Source: Kiritimatiellia bacterium (GTDB taxonomy: Bacteria; Verrucomicrobiota; Kiritimatiellia; RFP12; UBA1067). From it: DNA of 9,072 nucleotides. Positions 1 to 5,532 of this stretch are shown in pieces. The notes beneath the pieces were generated by a model, which was not told the DNA's origin, did no database searches, and worked only from the letters and a program-made list of their open reading frames with translations. Within the stretch, counting starts at the first letter, position 1, and every line of letters starts with the position of its first letter. Location of the stretch: NCBI GenBank assembly GCA_017936245.1, contig JAGBFY010000346.1:1-9072 (forward strand), written 5' to 3'. A program made the position numbers and the translations under genes.

Positions 1-2081
1 GACTGCTCCGTCCGTGACGGTGTGCCGTACTTGAACGTCACCTCGTAATCTCCGGCTTCTGCGATATCGACAGTGTAGTTTATCCACTCCCCTCCACCTA
101 CACCGCCAACCGTACCAGGCTTGCAGTCAACATCCTCATCAAGACGCCAATTCGCGCGCTTCCCGTGCATATTCCCCTTTGAGCCATCCGAATACGCAAC
201 ACCCTGTCCGCCTTCATCGTAATACGCGGGATCGATTACACCCGGTATCTTCGCAGCCTTCCCCTGAAACGGTTTCGATATGCGATCCGCACATACAATC
301 ATGAATTCCAACGCATCAGTCTTGCTTATCTTCCCGTTTGCGTCCTGGGCGAATGCGACAAGCGCGTGTGTGCCGTCGAAATGCGGCTTCAGACGCTGCC
401 GCCCCGGACGCATGAAGTCTGTTCCGTCATAAAACTTCTGCGTGCATTCAACGGAAAAATCAAACGGCGGTTTCGTTTTGCACTCAAGAAGATAGCCGCT
501 GTCGAAAAGATACACGGCCTCGATCGGAGCCTTGGTTTTCGATGCGGGGGACGCATTGACCCGGTAAGTCATCCGTTCTCCCTCCTTTTTAATCGTCTCC
601 GGACCACTCTCATACTTTTCAGCCCATGAGACCGAAGGCTTTTCATTCGCAGGATCAGGATAGCCGTAGATGCGGATGTAATCGACATAATAATGATCCG
701 GGAATGTGCACTTGGAAAGATCCGTAAGACCCTTCAGCCAAGATGAGGCTGGGTTCATGATCTGCCCTGAGAGTATGGCGTGAAGCGGCACGGCACCGAT
801 GCCATGGTTGAACGGATCGAACGTGACGGAATTCCACGGACTGTGCCGTGCACTCGACCTGATGAGCTTTCCGTTCATGTAGTAGGATATCTCGAACGGC
901 GTCCACTTGCAGCCGATCACATGGAAATCATCGAGCGAGCCCTGCAGTTCCTCTATATAGTTCCAGCTCTTCAGTGTGGCGTTGGCGTACATGTGGAGAT
1001 TGTGGTCTATAAGAGGACGGTTCCGCCCTTTCTCATCAAGACGGCGCGTATAGTAATCCTCAAATATATCGATTTCAAATCCGTCCAGGAACGGATTGGC
1101 GACCGTTTTGCCGTACATCCAGAACGCCGCCCACCAGCCGTTCTGCTTTGTGAACTTGAGACGCGCCTCGAAATACCCGTACAGGAACGATGGACGCGTC
1201 CATACGGACCCCGTCTCGAGAGTTTTGCCGTCCTCTTTGTAATCGACACCGATTACAAGATTGCCATCCTTTACCTTCACATGCTTCAACTCCGTGATGC
1301 TCCTTGCCTCCCATTTTGCAAGATCAAGACTGCCACCGTTGAAATCGTCTGAAAACACAAGCGGCCAACCGGCCTTCACGGGGTCGAACCTATCAAGCGG
1401 TTTTATCTTCGCCGGCACATTGCCCATTTTCCTGGCAGGCGTTGCTATTGCTGAAAAGATGTTGTCCAGCGTCGCTTCCGCCACCGCGCCCTGAGCCGCA
1501 CCGCTCAGTTTCATCTGCACGGAAAACGGATTTCCTTCCTTGAAGAACACCACATCTCCCTTTATGGTACGCACCCGAGAATCGGAAAGACTTGCGGCCG
1601 ACAATTCGGCAGCGCCGGAATCGTCCACCGTCAGCACGATGTCCGCAGGGAGGGAGTCACACGGGACCTCAAGAGTCGACACTCCTAATGCACACCTGAC
1701 AACCGGGCTGGCGGTCTCTCTCTCTGCCACAATTGAAAACGACTTTTCACCAGACTGAAAGCGCATCTCAAGATGTGCGCATGACGTCCCCGCCCCAAGG
1801 CCGTAAAGCCTGTAGCCGCAGGCGAACTTCAGCTTTCCGGCTTTGGGAACCTTAAGCCCCTTCCGCTCGGAAAGCACGGTCACATACGATCCGGAGTAAC
1901 ACCCCATGCGCGTCTGCGAAAGAAGACCAGGAGCCGTCATGCCGGACACCAATTTCGGATTGCCGTCACGCTTCACATTCCGCTCGAAATCATCGGTGAA
2001 GAAATACGAGGTGTACTCCATATCTGCGGCGCAAGCCACCAGCACCGCCACGCACCCGAAGACAAAAAGACTGTTTTTCAT
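1..2081 (-). CDS. Secreted GH16 glycoside hydrolase with CBM6-like module (3' end cut off)
   Basis: The gene starts at ATG 2081 and runs off the left edge; 693 residues are visible. Residues 1-19 form a signal peptide (MKN, then a hydrophobic core) with a possible lipobox LVAC at 14-17. Residues about 24-212 form an unassigned beta-rich domain beginning TDDF and ending near ATLDN. The GH16 catalytic domain spans about 238-474. It contains WWAAFWM (316-322) and the active-site motif EIDIFE (336-341), which fits the ExDxxE form with E336 as nucleophile, D338 as helper and E341 as acid/base; H363 and the FHVIGCKW stretch (386-393) also fit the family. An Ig-like linker domain (about 495-600) follows, then a CBM6-like module from about 610 with GEWINYTV, truncated by the window. 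The family cleaves internal beta-1,3/1,4-glucan or galactan bonds; the substrate here is not determined. The start has no clear Shine-Dalgarno sequence and lies 24 nt after the upstream stop, so translational coupling is likely. Confidence 0.93.
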   Translation of the reverse strand, partial: MKNSLFVFGCVAVLVACAADMEYTSYFFTDDFERNVKRDGNPKLVSGMTAPGLLSQTRMGCYSGSYVTVLSERKGLKVPKAGKLKFACGYRLYGLGAGTSCAHLEMRFQSGEKSFSIVAERETASPVVRCALGVSTLEVPCDSLPADIVLTVDDSGAAELSAASLSDSRVRTIKGDVVFFKEGNPFSVQMKLSGAAQGAVAEATLDNIFSAIATPARKMGNVPAKIKPLDRFDPVKAGWPLVFSDDFNGGSLDLAKWEARSITELKHVKVKDGNLVIGVDYKEDGKTLETGSVWTRPSFLYGYFEARLKFTKQNGWWAAFWMYGKTVANPFLDGFEIDIFEDYYTRRLDEKGRNRPLIDHNLHMYANATLKSWNYIEELQGSLDDFHVIGCKWTPFEISYYMNGKLIRSSARHSPWNSVTFDPFNHGIGAVPLHAILSGQIMNPASSWLKGLTDLSKCTFPDHYYVDYIRIYGYPDPANEKPSVSWAEKYESGPETIKKEGERMTYRVNASPASKTKAPIEAVYLFDSGYLLECKTKPPFDFSVECTQKFYDGTDFMRPGRQRLKPHFDGTHALVAFAQDANGKISKTDALEFMIVCADRISKPFQGKAAKIPGVIDPAYYDEGGQGVAYSDGSKGNMHGKRANWRLDEDVDCKPGTVGGVGGGEWINYTVDIAEAGDYEVTFKYGTPSRTEQ

Positions 2082-2105
2082 ATTCTGTTTCTGATTGATT
2101 CCCGC

Positions 2106-5100
2106 TTACCGTATCACGACAGTCGTTCCGTACACAGAACCGAGCCGCAAAGTAGAGTCATCCTTGCGCAGTGCGCTCAGGACAGGAATAGAACTGACAT
2201 CAAAATCAAGCGTTCCCGTCATAGTGCCGTTCTGCACTTTGAGCACGGCCTTGCTTACAAACTTCTCCGACAGCAGCTCCGCGTTCTTGACGACAAGCCG
2301 CGTGCCGGGAGCGATATTGAGGTTGCCGTTCACTGTCATGCAGCGTCCGGCAATGATGTCATTCGCATCAATTGTGAAAGTGCCCGAAAGTTCATAGTCC
2401 CCGATGAGAACGCCGGCTCCGGCGAGCGAGCCGCCGCCGTGCGGCAGTCCACGGAAATCCACGCTGGCTCCCGCAGAGATATCGTAACCTGCGGTGTTCG
2501 GCAAAGCATTCTCCACGTAAAAAGAAAGCTTCCCTTCCTTCACCGCAGTCACGCCATGCCAATCGCCGGCGGCTGTCAACTGCAGCTCGCCAGAGCCATA
2601 CTTCGTGAATCCGCCGGAAAGATCGTTCGGCGCCACCTCCGCCATAACGCGCACGGTGTTCGTCCATCCGCCGAATGCGATCTCAGCATATGTCTCCTCG
2701 CTGTAGTCGCATCCCGGAGAAATGACAGTCACACCGGATATGGTACCGTTCACAGAATCGAATTCTGCAAATGCGGACGCTCCGTAGCCAGTGCCGGCCG
2801 GATCGACAATCTTCACATACGGAGAACCGATGTAGCGCCACGGCTCATCGCACGAGAACGGAATTGACTTGACGCCATTGCCCGTCGGCGCCTTTAAGAT
2901 ACCATGCAGTTCACGGGGATATGCCCCTGTATCAATAGCCGCACCTCCTGCAAATACCGTGTAGCGGCGGACGCGCGAACTCATCCAATCCCTGCTGCTC
3001 CATTCTATCGACGGACTGTATCTGCCTCCATTGAAATTCACGTACACCGGATTGTTCGCACCTTCAAGGAATTCGCAGAAACTGTCTACACCCGCACCAG
3101 ACATCTGACAGCGGTTGGTAAGCACCTGTATCGCAAAAGGTCTGAAATCGCCGCCGTTCAAATTCAGGATAGACACAGAATTGGACATTGCCCCAAGCTG
3201 CGCATATCCCTTTACTGAAAGCTCTCCGTCACCATCCACGGTAACCGTACCCTCGCCGCCTGATGTCGGCGCATACAGAGACTTACCGACAATCAAAGTA
3301 GTGTTCGACACCACACCTCCCGACACGCGGAAATGTCCGTATGAGTCACCGCCGTTCACACCGAACCCGACAGAGTTGTGCACCATCCTGCCGCCTTTTA
3401 TGTGCACTACGCCATGTCCAGGCGTTTCCGCTCCACTAGTCTTTACGCCTATCAGCATCCATATGCTGTTCTTCGATACGTCAATGAATCCATCGGACAT
3501 CTCCAGATATCCGTTTGCATTGTATCCGACAACGGTTTCATCCCTCGAATTCACACCTTGCTGCACTAGAGTACCGCCACGTATGTACACGGCACCCATG
3601 TAGTTTGTCTTCACCGACACATTCCCCTCCAACTTGGCTCCGCCCACAAGCAGGATATTGGACACAACCGCGCCGGACGAAACATCCACCACGCCGCGTA
3701 CATAATCCCTCAAGTTATCGCCGGACAATCCGCCTGCGACATGGTTGACCGGCAGTTTGCCCTTTGACACATCGTCACGCGATGAAAGAACGGCGTTTTC
3801 TCCGACCGCAAGCCTCGGCGTCATCGGGTATGTACCGTGTATCTTAAACGTGTTCTCTCCCAAATGGCATTTGGCGCCATCAGAAATGCGAAGCGTACCA
3901 TCCCTCAAACGAACTTCACCCAAAGAGAAATCGCCCGCTCCCCCAAGAACCAGCGTACCGTCGGTGTTCACCACTTTCGGAGAACCGCTCACGCCTTTCG
4001 AAAGCGTAAGAGTGTTCGCTTCGTTATGGTAGATGGTTCCGATCTCTTCTGCATTCACGACCTTTCCGTACGTGTAGTCTGGGAGTCCAACGAACCTTGC
4101 GTCATCTCCGGCGCTGTAGTAGGTTTTTCCATTGTGCCAGGCATTCTTGAACTTGAATATCTTCTCGTATTCCTCGTCCGTCATCAAGCCCTTGTAAAGT
4201 TCATCATACAGAAACTCGACCCGTGATTGGTTGCCTACTGACAGCAACCCGCCCGAACCAAGAGAACCGACACCGGCCACTTCAAGGATTGCATTCTTGC
4301 CGAGTTTCACACCGCCGGTGAAGTCATTTGTCTGGCAGCCAAGGCGAAGATATCCATTCTCCGCCAACGCCAGGGAACCGCCGCCGCTCACCTTTCCGTG
4401 CATCTGAAGAAGATGGTGATGCGGATCCGGCCCATAAGCAGTTGCCGGATTTATCCATCCAACCGTTGCCGTAAGAGTTGCTCCATCCGCAATGCGCACT
4501 GGGCCATGCCAACGGTTGTAGTTCAGCGCCGTCGACAGATTCGTACGGGAGAGCACATGATCTATCGTGGGACGTATGGAGACATTGTTTGATATGGCAA
4601 GCGTCCAATTCTGCACTTCCGAGAACTTCTTCCACTCCATGCTTCCAGAATTCATTACGAACTCTTTCGCATCATCACCGTTCAACTTTACGTAGGATTC
4701 AAGCACAATAGTGTTATTCTCTGAACCATACACAATCTTCCCTGGATTTATGACATTTGCCCCGACAATGGCAATTGAATTCGAGGCATAAAGGGTGTAA
4801 CCGCCCATATCAAAGGTGCCGAAACGGACATCCAAGCGGGATTCTCCGATCCACAACGCATCACCCGTCATCTTTTTCTCACCGTTCGTGAAAAAGTTCC
4901 AGGTACTTCCAGGCAGCATCTTCACTGCACCATCCACCCCATTGACACCAAAACCCTCGAACGTCAGCGACTCGTCCTTAAATTGAAGACTTCCACTTGC
5001 ATATGACGGATCACCTTCAAGCGTAGCGCCGGACTTTACCGTAACTCCACCGGCTGAAGTGCCGCAAGCGCCTTCGTTCCTGAGACGAAGATACCCTTCC

Positions 5101-5381
5101 TCGATGCAAATCTCTCCGGCATATCCGGGCGTCTTGAGGTCACATCCAATGATCAACCTGCCTTTTCCCTTCTTCACAAGACGGCGGTCCTTCACACCGT
5201 CCGCAAGCAGTCCAGAAGGACCGTCCGCAGAAGCATCACTCCAGGTAACATCGTCTCCTTCCTCTATGGTCACAACATAATCATCGGCACACGCACTGAA
5301 TGAAATCGCCGCCCCCAGGGCACAGAGTGACGGAACCAGCATCACGGAAAAAATTCCGCTTCGAAAAGTTCTTTTGGCCAT
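2106..5381 (-). CDS. Secreted autotransporter-type beta-strand repeat protein, no barrel
   Basis: This 1091-residue protein has a signal peptide (MAKR, hydrophobic core to about 29) with cleavage likely after ACA (30-32); FSAC at 28-31 is a non-canonical lipobox. The rest is glycine-, valine- and serine-rich beta structure typical of a right-handed beta-helix. Passenger-type repeat units (LxKxGxGxLxL, then xGxVxVxxGxLxL) are visible at about 68-120, 329-385 and 922-975. A second repeat style, with short units centred on GG (GYLEMSDG, GVVHIKGG, GHFRVSGG, then LNLNGG), fills about 596-745. Residues about 850-905 hold a small separate-looking module with GTGYGAS and ISPGCDY. A charged segment (about 391-455) interrupts the repeats. 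No C-terminal autotransporter barrel, PEP-CTERM tail or LPXTG motif is seen; the protein ends in VYGTTVVIR. Start ATG 5381 is backed by AAGGAG six bases upstream. A surface adhesin or glycan-interacting scaffold is an inference. It precedes the GH16 gene in the same unit. Confidence 0.85.
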   Translation of the reverse strand: MAKRTFRSGIFSVMLVPSLCALGAAISFSACADDYVVTIEEGDDVTWSDASADGPSGLLADGVKDRRLVKKGKGRLIIGCDLKTPGYAGEICIEEGYLRLRNEGACGTSAGGVTVKSGATLEGDPSYASGSLQFKDESLTFEGFGVNGVDGAVKMLPGSTWNFFTNGEKKMTGDALWIGESRLDVRFGTFDMGGYTLYASNSIAIVGANVINPGKIVYGSENNTIVLESYVKLNGDDAKEFVMNSGSMEWKKFSEVQNWTLAISNNVSIRPTIDHVLSRTNLSTALNYNRWHGPVRIADGATLTATVGWINPATAYGPDPHHHLLQMHGKVSGGGSLALAENGYLRLGCQTNDFTGGVKLGKNAILEVAGVGSLGSGGLLSVGNQSRVEFLYDELYKGLMTDEEYEKIFKFKNAWHNGKTYYSAGDDARFVGLPDYTYGKVVNAEEIGTIYHNEANTLTLSKGVSGSPKVVNTDGTLVLGGAGDFSLGEVRLRDGTLRISDGAKCHLGENTFKIHGTYPMTPRLAVGENAVLSSRDDVSKGKLPVNHVAGGLSGDNLRDYVRGVVDVSSGAVVSNILLVGGAKLEGNVSVKTNYMGAVYIRGGTLVQQGVNSRDETVVGYNANGYLEMSDGFIDVSKNSIWMLIGVKTSGAETPGHGVVHIKGGRMVHNSVGFGVNGGDSYGHFRVSGGVVSNTTLIVGKSLYAPTSGGEGTVTVDGDGELSVKGYAQLGAMSNSVSILNLNGGDFRPFAIQVLTNRCQMSGAGVDSFCEFLEGANNPVYVNFNGGRYSPSIEWSSRDWMSSRVRRYTVFAGGAAIDTGAYPRELHGILKAPTGNGVKSIPFSCDEPWRYIGSPYVKIVDPAGTGYGASAFAEFDSVNGTISGVTVISPGCDYSEETYAEIAFGGWTNTVRVMAEVAPNDLSGGFTKYGSGELQLTAAGDWHGVTAVKEGKLSFYVENALPNTAGYDISAGASVDFRGLPHGGGSLAGAGVLIGDYELSGTFTIDANDIIAGRCMTVNGNLNIAPGTRLVVKNAELLSEKFVSKAVLKVQNGTMTGTLDFDVSSIPVLSALRKDDSTLRLGSVYGTTVVIR

Positions 5382-5387
5382 GCGCTT

Positions 5388-5393
5388 CTCCTT
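5388..5393 (-). promoter_or_regulatory. Shine-Dalgarno site of the repeat-protein gene
   Basis: AAGGAG on the minus strand lies six bases before ATG 5381. It is the strongest ribosome binding site in the window and supports that start. Confidence 0.85.
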
Positions 5394-5426
5394 GTGGATT
5401 GATCCTTGGTATCAGTTGAAACTTCC

Positions 5427-5455
5427 GCACATCTAACAAACCTAATCAGATGTGC
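5427..5455 (-). repeat. 8-bp inverted repeat at the predicted transcript 5' end
   Basis: GCACATCT (5427-5434) and AGATGTGC (5448-5455) on the plus strand are perfect reverse complements with a 13-nt loop. The predicted transcription start (about 5454) falls at the edge of this repeat, so the mRNA would begin with a stem-loop, or the DNA could be an operator at +1. No U-run follows on either strand, so it is not a standard intrinsic terminator. Confidence 0.6.
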
Positions 5456-5460
5456 TGGTA

Positions 5461-5489
5461 ATAGTAGCAAAAGTATTTTTTTTTTTCAA
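5461..5489 (-). promoter_or_regulatory. Sigma70-type promoter of the repeat-protein/GH16 unit
   Basis: Reading leftward, TTGAAA (5489-5484; five of six matches to the -35 consensus) is followed by a 17-bp spacer and TACTAT (5466-5461; four of six matches to the -10), with TGC directly before it as an extended -10. Spacing is optimal. It lies 80 bp upstream of ATG 5381 and about 45 bp after the stop of the preceding gene, giving a 5' leader of about 70 nt. The spacer contains most of an A11 tract. The start site near 5454 is predicted, not shown. Confidence 0.7.
5476..5486 (-). repeat. A11 homopolymer inside the promoter
   Basis: Eleven consecutive A on the minus strand (T on the plus strand). 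The first three form the end of the -35 hexamer and the other eight lie in the spacer. A length change by slippage would therefore keep the -35 intact and alter its distance to the -10. Confidence 0.95.
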
Positions 5490-5532
5490 CTGAAAACTGA
5501 AAACGACCAACTTCAACAAAATCAGAGAAAGT

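Larger units (their letters stand above)
5412..5493. repeat. Outer 10-bp inverted repeat around the promoter
   Basis: TCAGTTGAAA (plus strand, 5412-5421) and its exact reverse complement TTTCAACTGA (5484-5493) are separated by 62 bp. The right arm covers the predicted -35 element (5484-5489). The two arms enclose the -10, the start site and the inner repeat. It could be a pair of regulator sites or, in read-through RNA from the upstream genes, the base of a long stem. Confidence 0.6.

Noticed and set aside
780..1352. 190-codon open frame on the plus strand
   Set aside because: It is antisense to the GH16 catalytic domain, including the EIDIFE active-site region; no ribosome binding site or family resemblance was seen.
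2082..2105. Separate promoter for the GH16 gene
   Set aside because: The gap is only 24 nt and shows neither -35/-10 elements nor a convincing Shine-Dalgarno site; co-transcription with the repeat-protein gene is simpler.
5416..5446. Divergent plus-strand promoter using TTGAAA at 5416-5421
   Set aside because: No reasonable -10 hexamer lies 16-18 bp downstream, and no plus-strand gene follows.
5427..5455. Intrinsic terminator after the FAD oxidoreductase gene
   Set aside because: The stem-loop is not followed by a U-run in either direction, and the A11 tract is on the wrong side and of the wrong base for leftward transcription. Read-through from the upstream unit therefore remains possible.
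5382..5460. Riboswitch in the leader of the repeat-protein gene
   Set aside because: The predicted leader is only about 70 nt with a single simple stem-loop; I recognise no conserved riboswitch core.
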